A stretch of 64,000 nucleotides of DNA from Ancrocorticia sp047501485 (GCA_047501485.1 JAZDRN010000006.1:1-64000); one strand, 5' to 3'; counted from the first letter of the stretch, positions 42,250 through 51,700 are shown. The notes: generated by a model not told the origin, from the sequence alone. Program-made: numbers and translations.

Positions 42250-43680
42250 CTAGACGGCAGCCTCGCTCTCCTGCTCCGCCGGCTGGAGAAGCAAGGTCAT
42301 GATGAAGGCAGCGAACACGAATCCCACGGAGATCCAGAAGGCATTCTGGTAATCGGTGAACGTGCCGCCGGCGGCGACTGGAGCTACCACGGCGATCCCG
42401 GCCGAGGCACCGATCCCGAACGCTGCGCCATTGATACCCGGCAAGGCTCCCGGAGAATCCTTGGGCGAATTGATCACGCTGATTCCGTTGACCGTTGTGA
42501 AGAGCTGGCCCATGTACACCGCGCCCAGGGCGATGAGCAGCACGAAGACGATCGCCTTTTCCGCAAGGAAGAAGTTGATGGCCGCCATGAGGAGGACCGT
42601 CAGCCCCGCACTTACTCGCAGCGACAGATACCAGCCGAATCGCTGGGCCAGGTAGCCTGCAAAGATGGCGGCCACGACTCCCGCCAGCGACTGCGGCGTC
42701 AGGTACAGCATTGAGGAACGGGAAGCGCTCATGGCATAGCCCCCGGTTCCCTGGGTGAAGAGCACCATGGTGTAGTTGACGAAGGAGAATGTTCCACACA
42801 GGGTGAGCAGCGTTGTCATGAAGACGGGCCAAACACGGCGCGAGCGCAGTGCGGAAACCGCGATCAAGGGGTAGGGGACCTTCAGTTCGGCGATTACGAA
42901 GCCGAACGCCGCCACGACCATTCCCGCGAGATAGATCAATGTGAGGCTGTCCGAGAGCCCAAAGCTGGATGCATTCTCAATGAAGCTGCTCAGACAGGCG
43001 AGGAACACGGCCATGGTGGCCGCACCCCACCAGTCCATCTTGCCGCTGCGCTCCGTCTTCTCGTCTCGAGGCACCAGTGTCAACAGGCCGATGTACCCAA
43101 GAACGCTGGCGACCAGGATGATCACGAAGAGGAAGCGCCAACCGATGGTGTCTGTGACGACCCCGCCGATCAGGCTGTCGATGCCGCCGACTCCGCCGTT
43201 GATCGACGCGACGATTCCGAGACAGATGCCGAAGAGTCTCTTGTCGAGACGCTCGGCCAGCACCAGGTAGCAAATGGTGTAGGCGGCGTTGGACGAGCCC
43301 TGCAGGATACGCCCAACGATCAGCATCGGGAGGTTGCTGGCAAACAGGCAGATCACCGTTCCGACCGTGCACACGGTGAGAATGATAATGAGGCTACGCC
43401 GCCTGCCAATGTAATCGCTCCAGCGCGAAAGCGCGACTCCGAGCACCGCTCCAGACATGAAGAACAGGGATTGGAGGCGTGCGACGGCCTCGGTCGATTC
43501 ACCGAGATCGGTGGCGATGGTGGGCAGTGCCGGCGCTAGCAGCGTGGAACCGAACTGGTAGCTAAGGATGACGAAGATCAATGCTCCGACGAGTGTGGCG
43601 ATACGGCCTCTCGACTGATTATCCGACCAGAAAACCTCGGAGGTTTCTTCGGCGGGTACATTGTTGGTGGTGGGGGACAA
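42250..43680 (-). CDS. MFS transporter (DHA2-like, 14-helix)
   Basis: Major facilitator of 476 residues with about 14 helices. Motif A is SRWSDYIGRRR, and the first helix TLVGALIFVILSYQFGSTLLAPALPTIA-like region (ILSYQFGSTLLAPALPTIA) has the DHA2-type pattern. The start is a TTG at 43680 with AAAGGAG seven bases upstream, 12 bases after the amidohydrolase stop, so both are one operon. Given its partner it may import or export the amidohydrolase's substrate or product rather than a drug. That role is inferred. Confidence 0.87.
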   Translation of the reverse strand: MSPTTNNVPAEETSEVFWSDNQSRGRIATLVGALIFVILSYQFGSTLLAPALPTIATDLGESTEAVARLQSLFFMSGAVLGVALSRWSDYIGRRRSLIIILTVCTVGTVICLFASNLPMLIVGRILQGSSNAAYTICYLVLAERLDKRLFGICLGIVASINGGVGGIDSLIGGVVTDTIGWRFLFVIILVASVLGYIGLLTLVPRDEKTERSGKMDWWGAATMAVFLACLSSFIENASSFGLSDSLTLIYLAGMVVAAFGFVIAELKVPYPLIAVSALRSRRVWPVFMTTLLTLCGTFSFVNYTMVLFTQGTGGYAMSASRSSMLYLTPQSLAGVVAAIFAGYLAQRFGWYLSLRVSAGLTVLLMAAINFFLAEKAIVFVLLIALGAVYMGQLFTTVNGISVINSPKDSPGALPGINGAAFGIGASAGIAVVAPVAAGGTFTDYQNAFWISVGFVFAAFIMTLLLQPAEQESEAAV

Positions 43681-43691
43681 TGTAGGCTCCT

Positions 43692-44885
43692 TTAAACCGT
43701 CAAGTCGCCGTTGCGGGCAACGATTTTGCCGTTCTTCATAACCAGAGAACGCTTGGGCGGGAAGACGACTGTTTCAGCCAGGGCCTGACCGGGCAGCACC
43801 ACGAGATCAGCCGGCGCACCGACCTCTATTCCGGCCTCAGGCAGGCCTACGAAGCGGCGCCCGTACTCCGTCGCCATCCGCAGTGCAAATTCCAGATCGT
43901 CGTCGGTACGCCAGTACTGCTTGTATGCCATCATCATGGCGCGCATGAGGATATCGCCGTCGCCCCAGGGAGCCCAGAGCCAACGGGAGGAGTCCGATCC
44001 CAGGCAAAGGGCGACGCCGTCGTCGTGGAGCCTGCGCACATCGGGTACCGGAAGGAGGCCGTGAACGCCGATGGCAACGCCGATTCCGGCGTCGGAGAGG
44101 GTGTGAGAGAGATGATCCAAGCTCTGCGGGGAAGCTCCCGAGAGGCAGAAGAGGTCGCAGAGGGTCACCTTGCCCTCCATCCCAAGGGCCTTGGTGCGTT
44201 CGGCGATGCGATCCACAAGCCATTCGCCCAGGTGTCCGGCCTCGTGGGCGTGGAAATCGACCTTGGTTCCATGGGTTTCAGCGATCCGGAAGATCGCGTC
44301 CAGCGTCTTGATGGCATCGTGATCGACATCGGCCGGGTCGACGGCGGCAACGCCATCCACTCCGAGCTTGGCCGCCTCCTCGATGAGCTCCTCGGTGCCG
44401 GGATAGACCTGCAGGCCCATCTGGGCAAAGGCGATGATCTTGATGTCCAGAGAGTCCTTCATCTCCTCACGCAGCTCGAGCAGCGCCTCGACCCCCTCGA
44501 GGCCGATCTGAGGAGCGACATCCGCACAGGTCTGGAGAGTGGTGGTGCCGGCCTTGATGCACTCCTCGATGAAACGACGGGCGCGCACCTTGACCGGGGC
44601 GGTCGGCATCTCCCACTGCTTCAACTGATCGTGGAACATCTGGTTCATGTTGACGGCCGAGGAGGTGCGGCGCACCCACGGCTCTCCCAGCAAGCTCTTG
44701 TCCACGTGAGCGTGGCCATCGATGAATCCTGGGATGACGATCTCGCCGCCCAGGTCCTCCACGTTGTCACCGGTGGGAGCGGGGTTCGTACCATCGATGA
44801 TGTCCGAGATAATGCCATCGGTGATCACCAGGGTGCTGGTCTCGTCCGCCCCTTGGATCCTGGCGTTTGTCAGAATCGTTTTCAT
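43692..44885 (-). CDS. Amidohydrolase, cytosine-deaminase/AtzC-like
   Basis: Metal-dependent hydrolase of 397 residues. Metal ligands are visible: HAHVDK (H58, H60), HAHEAGH (H212, with H214 nearby) and GSDSSRW (D298). The pattern is close to CodA and N-isopropylammelide hydrolases, which act on C-N bonds of heterocycles; where CodA has HCDE this protein has HAHEAG. Exact substrate unknown. ATG 44885 starts the MFS operon or follows the small frame at 44977. The neighbouring GntR/FCD regulator and operators suggest induction by a small acid or heterocycle. Confidence 0.86.
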   Translation of the reverse strand: MKTILTNARIQGADETSTLVITDGIISDIIDGTNPAPTGDNVEDLGGEIVIPGFIDGHAHVDKSLLGEPWVRRTSSAVNMNQMFHDQLKQWEMPTAPVKVRARRFIEECIKAGTTTLQTCADVAPQIGLEGVEALLELREEMKDSLDIKIIAFAQMGLQVYPGTEELIEEAAKLGVDGVAAVDPADVDHDAIKTLDAIFRIAETHGTKVDFHAHEAGHLGEWLVDRIAERTKALGMEGKVTLCDLFCLSGASPQSLDHLSHTLSDAGIGVAIGVHGLLPVPDVRRLHDDGVALCLGSDSSRWLWAPWGDGDILMRAMMMAYKQYWRTDDDLEFALRMATEYGRRFVGLPEAGIEVGAPADLVVLPGQALAETVVFPPKRSLVMKNGKIVARNGDLTV

Positions 44886-44976
44886 AACTTTTCCTTAGTC
44901 TTTGAGCTAGTAGTTCTCTGTGTCCTATGGGTGGTGGTTCTCTGCTCGCGGCCACCTTTTCCAGGCAGGCACATCC

Positions 44977-45171
44977 TCAGTGCGTCACATCGGCTCCCTC
45001 TGCCGGATCCAGCCTGTTCGGGATGCAATCGAGGATGCTCGAATAAACCTCGGCTCGGCCGCTTCCGTCATCCTTTCGAGGTAGGCCGCGGTGAGGAAAG
45101 ATCGCCACCGCCGAGGTGCCATTCATCCAGCTCCCGGCGAAGGGCATCAGAGGCACACGTTTTCCGTTCAC
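44977..45171 (-). CDS. Candidate 64-residue protein at the head of the amidohydrolase operon
   Basis: GTG 45171 lies seven bases after AGGAG. The frame uses GC-rich third positions like real genes here, and its product (N-terminal NGKRVPLMPFAGSW, then IFPHRGLPRKDDG and IPNRLDPAEG) has a protein-like composition. It starts about 40 bases downstream of the operator at 45211 and ends 92 bases before the amidohydrolase. I recognise no family. It may be a small protein, a remnant of a larger gene, or the true operon head. Confidence 0.42.
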   Translation of the reverse strand: MNGKRVPLMPFAGSWMNGTSAVAIFPHRGLPRKDDGSGRAEVYSSILDCIPNRLDPAEGADVTH

Positions 45172-45210
45172 CGAATTCTCCTGAGACATCGCCATTGAAA
45201 ACTCTGTTCG

Positions 45211-45229
45211 CAATGTATACCAAATAATA
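45211..45229. promoter_or_regulatory. GntR/FadR-type operator O2
   Basis: CAATGTATACCAAATAATA shares TGTATACCAAATAA with O1. It lies just upstream of the 64-residue frame, where it could block the leftward promoter. Confidence 0.65.
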
Positions 45230-45427
45230 CTCAGCAACAAGTGGGCGACGATGCGAATATCACCCTTGTTGCCAGCGAATACACTCAAGGCGAGCGGATG
45301 TTGGGAACACTCACCACAAGAAACACCATGAACTTGCCTATAAACACGTGAAACGTCCAAGATATCTGGCAGTCCCTAAAAGAGTTGGAAGCGCGGGCAC
45401 CAAGAAATATTCAGGACGGCTGGGCTT

Positions 45428-45447
45428 TATTTTGGTATACAAACATT
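45428..45447. promoter_or_regulatory. GntR/FadR-type operator O3 (inverted)
   Basis: TTATTTTGGTATACAAACAT, read on the other strand, gives TTTGTATACCAAAATAA, the same consensus as O1 and O2. The core is 220 bases from O2, a distance that would allow DNA looping. Confidence 0.6.
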
Positions 45448-45647
45448 CTCAACAGGTGGATATGCAGAGCCGTGGATGGACCACACCTATGCATTCGGTC
45501 TCGTCCCGCAGGCAGCATCTTTCACATTGCCAAACAGGACGTCACGGGAGCTGAGCGAGCCGCCACGGGAAAGCCGTCAAAACGCTCGCCGCCACCGCCA
45601 CGAAGCGTGCAGAATAGACGCAACCCATGCTGGGAGGTGGTAGCACC

Positions 45648-46190
45648 ATGAGCTCAGATGATTGGATGGCCGACGACGTCCCGTCGGACAGTGCCCTTCA
45701 CGATGACGCCGCGCCCTGCGACTGGCTCGAAGAGTCCGAGGGCGTCGGGACCGAGAAGACGCGGTGGCGCACAAGGCGTTCTCGTGGGCCCTGGGAATGG
45801 TTGTCCGCCCGCCAAGCGCGCGGAGTCATTCCCGTGCCTGCCCGCCGCGCACACGGTGCCGAAACCTCGGCCATCTCCAACGGTTTCAGGCCCGGCCACG
45901 ATCCCGCCGCTCTCAGCTTCGGCAATGCGCTCTTCGGATTCGTCCTGGTTGGGGTCCTGGCTCTCACAATGGTTCTCGCCTCCGTTCCCGTGAAGGCGGG
46001 CGGAGGCGAGGTGTGGGCGTTCATCGCGATGTCGATGATCGTGCAGCTGGCCAGTTGCACGATTGTGCTGTGGCTGGAACACCACGATCTCGCGGCGGGC
46101 AAACGGTTCCCCGTCGCCTACCCCTGGGCGGGAATGGTCATCGCAATCTCCATGTGGCTGCTCACGGCGCACATCGTCGAACAGCTCTGA
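45648..46190 (+). CDS. Three-helix membrane protein of unknown function
   Basis: About 180 residues. The acidic, then basic, N-terminal 90 residues are cytoplasmic; three helices follow (SFGNALFGFVLVGVLALTMVL, VWAFIAMSMIVQLASCTIVL, WAGMVIAISMWLLTAHIV). GGGAGGTG lies upstream of ATG 45648, which I prefer to ATG 45627. No family recognised. It converges on the PTS gene. Confidence 0.68.
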   Translation: MSSDDWMADDVPSDSALHDDAAPCDWLEESEGVGTEKTRWRTRRSRGPWEWLSARQARGVIPVPARRAHGAETSAISNGFRPGHDPAALSFGNALFGFVLVGVLALTMVLASVPVKAGGGEVWAFIAMSMIVQLASCTIVLWLEHHDLAAGKRFPVAYPWAGMVIAISMWLLTAHIVEQL

Positions 46191-46253
46191 TTCATGAAAG
46201 GAGCAGGAAGTGCCCCTATCCTGTTGCGCGCATACCCGGCATGACGGAGCCGA

Positions 46254-48329
46254 CTACGCACCAGCAGGTTCGCGTCGGCCCAACCGCACCTTCTTGACCT
46301 CGCGTCCACCATCGAAATCTGATTCTTTGAAACCGAACAAGTACGTCATAGTGAAGGCCACGGCCAGAGCTGCGAGCGACGCAATCCAATAGCCCGTGAA
46401 GCTGGAGTCCAATCCAGCCGGGTTGACGAAGGAGGGGAAACCGACGAAAGCGCCGGTGAAACCGTACATGTTGACATTGAATATGCCGGTCAGCAGGCCA
46501 CCCACGGCGCCACCGAGCGAAGACATGATGAAAACGCGGCCGTACTTGAGGTTCAAGCCATACATCGCCGGTTCGGTGATACCGCAGAAAGCAGATATGG
46601 TAGCTGGCCCGGCCAACGTCTTGATCCTGGGGTTCTTCACCTTCACCCAGATCGCGAGCGCGCCGGCTCCCTGAGCGATCATCGTGGCCGAGACTATCGC
46701 ATTGAGGGGAGAGAAGCCATCGACCGCGATCTGCGCCGCGATAAGCGGAATCACAGCCCAGTGCAGACCGAAGATCACCAGGCACTGGTAGAAGCCCCCG
46801 ATAAGCAATCCCGCAAGTGGATAGCTGAAACTGAGGATGGCATTGATGCCATTGGCGATACCACCCGAGATGAACATGATGATCGGCCCGAAGACGACGA
46901 GGACCAACGCGGACACAACGAACACTTCAATGAGCGGAGCGAAGATGGAGCGCAGTACCAGTGGAATGTGCTTCTTGAGCCAGGGTTCGATCCGAGCCGC
47001 CAACCATGCCGCCACGATGATCGGAAAAATGGAGTAGGCGTATGCATTGCCTGTGGGCAGGGAGATGGGGATCCCAAAGAAGTCGCCGTTGAAGACGGTG
47101 TTACCCACTCGCGCCACCACGTGATATCCAGGGTCACTGGGATCCGACATGGATACGATCGAAGGAAAGACGAGAACACCGCCGATGATCGCCACGATGA
47201 TGGGGTCGGAGCCAAGGCGCTTCGCAGCGGTGAACCCGATGATGATGGGAAGGAAGTAGAACATCGAGGATGACATCGCATCGATGATCGCGTATGTGCT
47301 CGTCCCAGACTGCACGACATCGAACTGGGTGAGCAGAGCAAGAATTCCTTTGAGGATCCCAGACGCCGCGAGCAGTCCCACCACGGGGATCATCGAACCG
47401 GTGATGACACCGATCAGGTTGCTGAAGCCGAATTTCACCCAACCCACTATCGTCGTGGGACGTTCCACGACTTCCTCTTCGGCTACTTCGCTGCCGGTAG
47501 TTCCGAGCTGCTTCACCACCGCCTCGAAAACGTCACCGACCGCGGGCCCGATGACGACTTGATACTGGCCACCGGCTTTCGCAACGTCGATGACACCATC
47601 CAGATTTGCCACGAAATCGTCATTCGCGAGTGATTCGTCCTTCAGATAGAACCGCACTCGCGTGATGCAATGGATGACATTCTTGACGTTGGTCGGGCCA
47701 CCCACCCCATTGATGATGTCGTAGGCGAGAAGATCGAAACCGGACAAGGCCGATCGCGCCGGATCCATTGCCGACGACGGCGTCTCTTCGGTCGCCTCGT
47801 CCACCGGTACGGCTGAAGCCTGCGCCGGTGCGAGCTCTGGCTTCTTGTCGGCCTCCTTGGGAGTCGGCGGCCCCACCGTTGCCACGGGAATATCCGGCTC
47901 AACCTTCCCATGAACCAGTTTCAGATCGCCGCCACGCTTCTTCAAGTTGGTGAAGATGACCATGGTCGTCGTCGACTTACCAGCCTCTTCAATGGCGGCC
48001 AGGTTCATCGTTCCAACCTGTGAGCCAGCCTCCACCACGTCGCCCTTGGAGATCGTGAGAGCAAAAGGTTCACCGTTCAGCTCGACTGTGTCGATGCCCA
48101 TGTGGACGAGAATCTCTATGCCGGAGTCCGTCTTCATCCCGAAGGCGTGACCCGTTTTGGCAACCATCGATATGGTTCCGGAGGCTGGCGCGACCACGGT
48201 TTCGGAGCTAGGAATCACTCCGAATCCATCACCCATCGCCTTGGCGGCGAACACGGGGTCAGGGACCGTCTCAAGTGGAATGACTTCACCCCGCAGTGGT
48301 GTCAGAATCTCATCGTGCTCTTGTTGCAT
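46254..48329 (-). CDS. treB: PTS permease EIIABC, trehalose/beta-glucoside family
   Basis: Three-domain sugar PTS permease of about 691 residues in the order A-B-C. IIA: His61 and phosphorylated His76 (EILVHMGIDTVELNG). IIB: Cys221 in NVIHCITRVRFYLKDE, with GGQYQVVIGPAVGDVF. IIC: about ten helices, with FGFSNLIGVITGSMIPVVG and FYFLPIIIGFTAAKRLG. The family (Glc/Suc-type) takes up trehalose, sucrose or beta-glucosides; the adjacent phosphotrehalase-like gene favours trehalose. Most homologues are B-C or B-C-A, so the N-terminal IIA is notable. ATG 48329 has GAAGGA seven bases upstream. The symbol is an inference from the neighbour. Confidence 0.85.
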   Translation of the reverse strand: MQQEHDEILTPLRGEVIPLETVPDPVFAAKAMGDGFGVIPSSETVVAPASGTISMVAKTGHAFGMKTDSGIEILVHMGIDTVELNGEPFALTISKGDVVEAGSQVGTMNLAAIEEAGKSTTTMVIFTNLKKRGGDLKLVHGKVEPDIPVATVGPPTPKEADKKPELAPAQASAVPVDEATEETPSSAMDPARSALSGFDLLAYDIINGVGGPTNVKNVIHCITRVRFYLKDESLANDDFVANLDGVIDVAKAGGQYQVVIGPAVGDVFEAVVKQLGTTGSEVAEEEVVERPTTIVGWVKFGFSNLIGVITGSMIPVVGLLAASGILKGILALLTQFDVVQSGTSTYAIIDAMSSSMFYFLPIIIGFTAAKRLGSDPIIVAIIGGVLVFPSIVSMSDPSDPGYHVVARVGNTVFNGDFFGIPISLPTGNAYAYSIFPIIVAAWLAARIEPWLKKHIPLVLRSIFAPLIEVFVVSALVLVVFGPIIMFISGGIANGINAILSFSYPLAGLLIGGFYQCLVIFGLHWAVIPLIAAQIAVDGFSPLNAIVSATMIAQGAGALAIWVKVKNPRIKTLAGPATISAFCGITEPAMYGLNLKYGRVFIMSSLGGAVGGLLTGIFNVNMYGFTGAFVGFPSFVNPAGLDSSFTGYWIASLAALAVAFTMTYLFGFKESDFDGGREVKKVRLGRREPAGA

Positions 48330-48419
48330 CTTTGCATCCTTCATATGAATCGTGGTGGGCAGGGATGGTTCGGGGAAAGGACTGGTCGGACCCGGCAGGA
48401 CGTCGGACCCGGCAGCGCG

Positions 48420-50147
48420 TCAGATCAAAATGGCGAGGGATTGGTATGGCAGGAGTTCCACGGTCGTGGAGTCCACGGGTGCCGCCTCGTAATTGGAGAC
48501 GAGGACCGTTCCACCAACAAATTCCGCGGGAATACCGATCCGGGTTCTCACGCCATAGAAATTGTTGAGGACCAGCAATTGCTGTTCTTCGAACGTGCGC
48601 CGATAGGCGAAGACATCGGGATGGGCCGATTCGTGGGGAATAAAGGCTCCCTCAGCAATGATCGGATGCGTCTTACGCAGCGCAATGAGCTTGCGATAAT
48701 AGGGAAGGATCTTGCCGCCTGCCTCTTCCGCGGCCACGTTGATGACGTTCTGATTGGTGGGCCGCAACCACGGTTTCCCACTGGTGAAGCCCGCATTCTC
48801 ACTGGCATCCCATTGCATCGGGGTACGGGCGTTGTCCCGTGCCTTGGAATGGACGATGGCAAAGGCGTCGTCGTCGCCAACGCCGGAGGCGACGAGTTCG
48901 TCAAACGCATTGATTGCCTCGACGTCCCGGTAATCCGCGATGGTGGTGTAGTCCGGATCGGTCATACCGATCTCTTCCCCCTGGTAGACGTAGGGGGTAC
49001 CGCGCAGCAGATGGAGTGCGGTAGCCAACATGGTTGCGGACTCGACACGATAGTTCACCGTATCGCCGAATCGGTCGACGGCACGCGGCTGGTCGTGGTT
49101 GTTCCAGAAGAGCGCATTCCATCCTCCGCCCGCCTGCATACCCACACACCACTCGGTGAGCAACCCCTTGAGCGCAGCGAAATCGAAGGGCATTCGTGTC
49201 CATTTCCTGCCGTCGACGTAGTCGACTTTGAGGTGGTGAAAGTTGAAGGCCATAGAGAGGGCCTTGTTCTCGGGACGGGTGTACACGATGCACTTCTCGA
49301 TGGAGGTGGAGGACATCTCTCCCACGGTGACCACTTCCGGGTCGTCGCCGAAGCTCGCCGCGGCAAGCTCACGCAGATAAGGTTCCACGAGGGCTCCGTC
49401 CGTGTACATGGCACGATCGTCGGTTCCCTCGGGGGCCGCTGGAAGTTCCTCGGGTTTCCCGATCAAGTTAATGACATCGAAGCGGAATGCACGCACTCCC
49501 TTCCCTTTCCAGAACTTCACGACCGCCGCCATCTCCTCGCGCACCCGGGGGTTATGCCAGTTGAGGTCCGCCTGTGTGGTGTCGAATAGGCGGAGATAGT
49601 AAAGGCCGGCGTCTCCGGCGTCGGGACCGGCAGGATTCAACGTGAACCCATTTACTCGGGCGGTCTCCTCCGTGATCCCGGTGGCGGCCGCTGCTGCAGT
49701 GAACGGCGCCCACGCATCGCCGCCGAACTTGGAGGTCCAGTTGTTGGGGAGTTCGCCATTCGGCCCCGCGGGGCGCAGGTAGTAGAAGTCCCGGTACTCC
49801 TCCTCGCCCGCGAGAGCGCGCTGGAACCATTCGTGCTGGGTGGAGGTGTGGTTCAAAACCATGTCGAGCATGACTCCGATTCCGTGCTCCTCGAGGGCGG
49901 CGACCAGATCGTCGAAGTCCCGCATCGTGCCGAGGGCGGGATTGATGGCGCGGTAGTCCGCGATGTCGTACCCGTTATCGCGCTGCGGGGAAACGAAGAA
50001 CGGATTGAACCACACCATGTCCACCCCGAGTGAGGCGATGTAGGGAACCTTCTCGATAACCCCACGCAGATCTCCAACGCCACTGCCTGTGGAGTCACGG
50101 AACGATCTTGGGTAGATCTGATAGACCGTCTTGTCATGAAAGCTCAT
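48420..50147 (-). CDS. treC: Alpha,alpha-phosphotrehalase (GH13)
   Basis: GH13 enzyme of 575 residues that should split trehalose-6-phosphate into glucose and glucose-6-phosphate. Catalytic residues: nucleophile D224 (FRFDVINLIG), acid E277 (TVGEMSS) and D352 (NNHDQPRAVDRFGD). The TreC-like features NPFFVSPQRDNGYDIADY and DMVLNHTSTQHEWF separate it from plain oligo-1,6-glucosidases, though that alternative is not excluded. GAGGA lies upstream of ATG 50147. It is followed after 90 bases by the PTS permease gene, so uptake and cleavage are one operon. Confidence 0.83.
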   Translation of the reverse strand: MSFHDKTVYQIYPRSFRDSTGSGVGDLRGVIEKVPYIASLGVDMVWFNPFFVSPQRDNGYDIADYRAINPALGTMRDFDDLVAALEEHGIGVMLDMVLNHTSTQHEWFQRALAGEEEYRDFYYLRPAGPNGELPNNWTSKFGGDAWAPFTAAAAATGITEETARVNGFTLNPAGPDAGDAGLYYLRLFDTTQADLNWHNPRVREEMAAVVKFWKGKGVRAFRFDVINLIGKPEELPAAPEGTDDRAMYTDGALVEPYLRELAAASFGDDPEVVTVGEMSSTSIEKCIVYTRPENKALSMAFNFHHLKVDYVDGRKWTRMPFDFAALKGLLTEWCVGMQAGGGWNALFWNNHDQPRAVDRFGDTVNYRVESATMLATALHLLRGTPYVYQGEEIGMTDPDYTTIADYRDVEAINAFDELVASGVGDDDAFAIVHSKARDNARTPMQWDASENAGFTSGKPWLRPTNQNVINVAAEEAGGKILPYYRKLIALRKTHPIIAEGAFIPHESAHPDVFAYRRTFEEQQLLVLNNFYGVRTRIGIPAEFVGGTVLVSNYEAAPVDSTTVELLPYQSLAILI

Positions 50148-50514
50148 AACTCATCCTCAATGCTCGTCCTCGAAATCCATCGTCTTCAATGGCTGGCGGA
50201 GCCGGTGGCCCTCATCTCGTGAGCTCCGGCGGAACAATCCACGGAGGTGCTGAGACGTTGCACGGTCACCGGCATGTAGGGGCGCGGGGCATCACGTTCT
50301 ACCGTCGGGCCGATGCCCCGCAAGATTCAAGATATGAGCGAACTATGCCGGGTAGGCGGGTTTTGCGTAGCTGTTGCGTGAATGCCGGTTTCCTTGCGCT
50401 TTTGCGCGCCAGCTTCACGCGGGCTATCGCGGGGGAGAATATGCACGGCCACGAGAGAACGCGCACGGCATCTACGTGGCCGAGCGTTACCGATCTGTGC
50501 CGCCGATCTAGCTC
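50148..50514. other. Control region of the treC-treB operon
   Basis: About 367 bases. An inverted repeat with 10-bp arms (GCGGGGCATC 50283-50292; GATGCCCCGC 50311-50320; 18-base loop) could terminate the LacI-regulator transcript or act in control. The treC promoter and LacI operator should lie between 50148 and about 50280. I could not pick a convincing LacI half-site pair. No gene is seen. Confidence 0.5.
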
Positions 50515-51654
50515 CTATCGCTCCATGCGTCGAGTGGTCTGACGCACGATGAGGCGAGTGGGCAGCGCGATGGACTCCGGAACGGCTACTGTACTTCCGC
50601 GTTCCGCGTTGCCAGCTTGCGAAACGATGGGCGGTTCCAGAATCCGCAGTGCCAAGCGGGCAGCTTCCCTTCCCTGCTCGCGGGCGGGCTGACCGATGGT
50701 GGTGAGCCCCAGTATCTCCGCCAACGGGTGATCATCAACGCCGACGATCGAGATGTCATCGGGGATGCTCACTCCCGCCTTACGGAACACAGCCATCATG
50801 TCCGCCGCAATCTCATCCGAGGAACAGATGATGCCCTGCGGCAGGTTCTCGCCGGCCAGCACCACCTCGGCAGCCGCCCGTCCAGGGCTGGGCGTGAACG
50901 GTACCCTCAGATGGCGAATCGGAAGACCGTCCCTGTTCATGACGTCCTCGTACCCGATACCCCGCCGATGGGTGGCCACACCGGACGTGCCCTCATGATC
51001 CATGTAACCCACGTAGGCGATATTCTCCAAGCCCAAGTTACGCAGGTAGTTCGCAGCCTTCTGCCCGACAGCGACGTCGTCGATGCCCACACTCGGAACT
51101 CCCTCCACCAAACTTCCCGCGATGACCGCCGGAATCGGAAGGTCGACGAGATCGTCCACAGCCATATCACGCGGGGCGGGAACCAGGATGACCAGGTCGG
51201 TTTGCTCCGAAAGCCGCGGGCTCGAGAGGAATTGGGCACGCTGCGAGGCAGACAGGCCCTGCCGGACCTGGAGGGATATCCCCCGGGGAGCCAAACCGTC
51301 GTGGATTCCCGTGAGGATCGAGCCAAAGATCCAGCGGTCTGCCTCCGGGACGACAGCGGTGATTCTGACATCCTTCGAGGCGTGGGAGCCTCCTTGATCG
51401 GTAACCATGTGCTGGACACCGGATTCGAGGGATGCGGTTCCGGCGGTTGCCCGCGCGGGAGCGGGAACGGCCGATTCGTTACTCAGCTCGTTACTCAGAT
51501 AGCCAAGCTTTCGAGCTATCGCGATGATTTGCCGCCTCTTGGAGGGTGAGACACCTGGAGAACCGCTGAGTGCCCGCGACACCGTGGAAACCGCAACGGA
51601 AGCAGCGGCAGCAATATCTGCCATGCCAACGGGTTGATCTTCGCGCGGTGCCAT
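50515..51654 (-). CDS. LacI-family transcriptional regulator
   Basis: Regulator of 379 residues. The LacI helix-turn-helix is MADIAAAASVAVSTVSRALSGSPGVS with hinge helix residues after SKRRQIIAIARKLGY. The periplasmic-binding-protein-like effector domain follows (ITAVVPEADRWIFGSILTGI, PAVIAGSLVEGVPSVGIDDVAVG, ISIVGVDDHPLAEILGLTTI). It lies upstream of the trehalose genes on the same strand and probably represses them, like TreR; effector not known. TAAGTT ends six bases before ATG 51654, so it may be leaderless. Confidence 0.9.
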   Translation of the reverse strand: MAPREDQPVGMADIAAAASVAVSTVSRALSGSPGVSPSKRRQIIAIARKLGYLSNELSNESAVPAPARATAGTASLESGVQHMVTDQGGSHASKDVRITAVVPEADRWIFGSILTGIHDGLAPRGISLQVRQGLSASQRAQFLSSPRLSEQTDLVILVPAPRDMAVDDLVDLPIPAVIAGSLVEGVPSVGIDDVAVGQKAANYLRNLGLENIAYVGYMDHEGTSGVATHRRGIGYEDVMNRDGLPIRHLRVPFTPSPGRAAAEVVLAGENLPQGIICSSDEIAADMMAVFRKAGVSIPDDISIVGVDDHPLAEILGLTTIGQPAREQGREAARLALRILEPPIVSQAGNAERGSTVAVPESIALPTRLIVRQTTRRMER

Positions 51655-51660
51655 ATCTGA

Positions 51661-51666
51661 AACTTA
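51661..51666 (-). promoter_or_regulatory. -10 box (TAAGTT), leaderless arrangement
   Basis: TAAGTT ends six bases before ATG 51654, with no ribosome site. Confidence 0.45.
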
Positions 51667-51700
51667 CTCACGCCACGCCAGACAGGACAAGCCCGCGGCA

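Larger units (their letters stand above)
45172..45647. promoter_or_regulatory. Operator-bearing region upstream of the amidohydrolase operon
   Basis: About 475 bases, visibly more AT-rich than its surroundings. It contains two operator copies (45211-45229 and 45428-45447, next entries). Plus-strand frames here are short and unconvincing. The leftward operon promoter is probably between 45190 and 45260. Confidence 0.55.

Noticed and set aside
46210..46392. 60-codon plus-strand frame with AAAGGAG upstream of a GTG
   Set aside because: Good ribosome-like site, but it lies almost wholly antisense to the conserved end of the PTS permease, and its composition is shadow-like.
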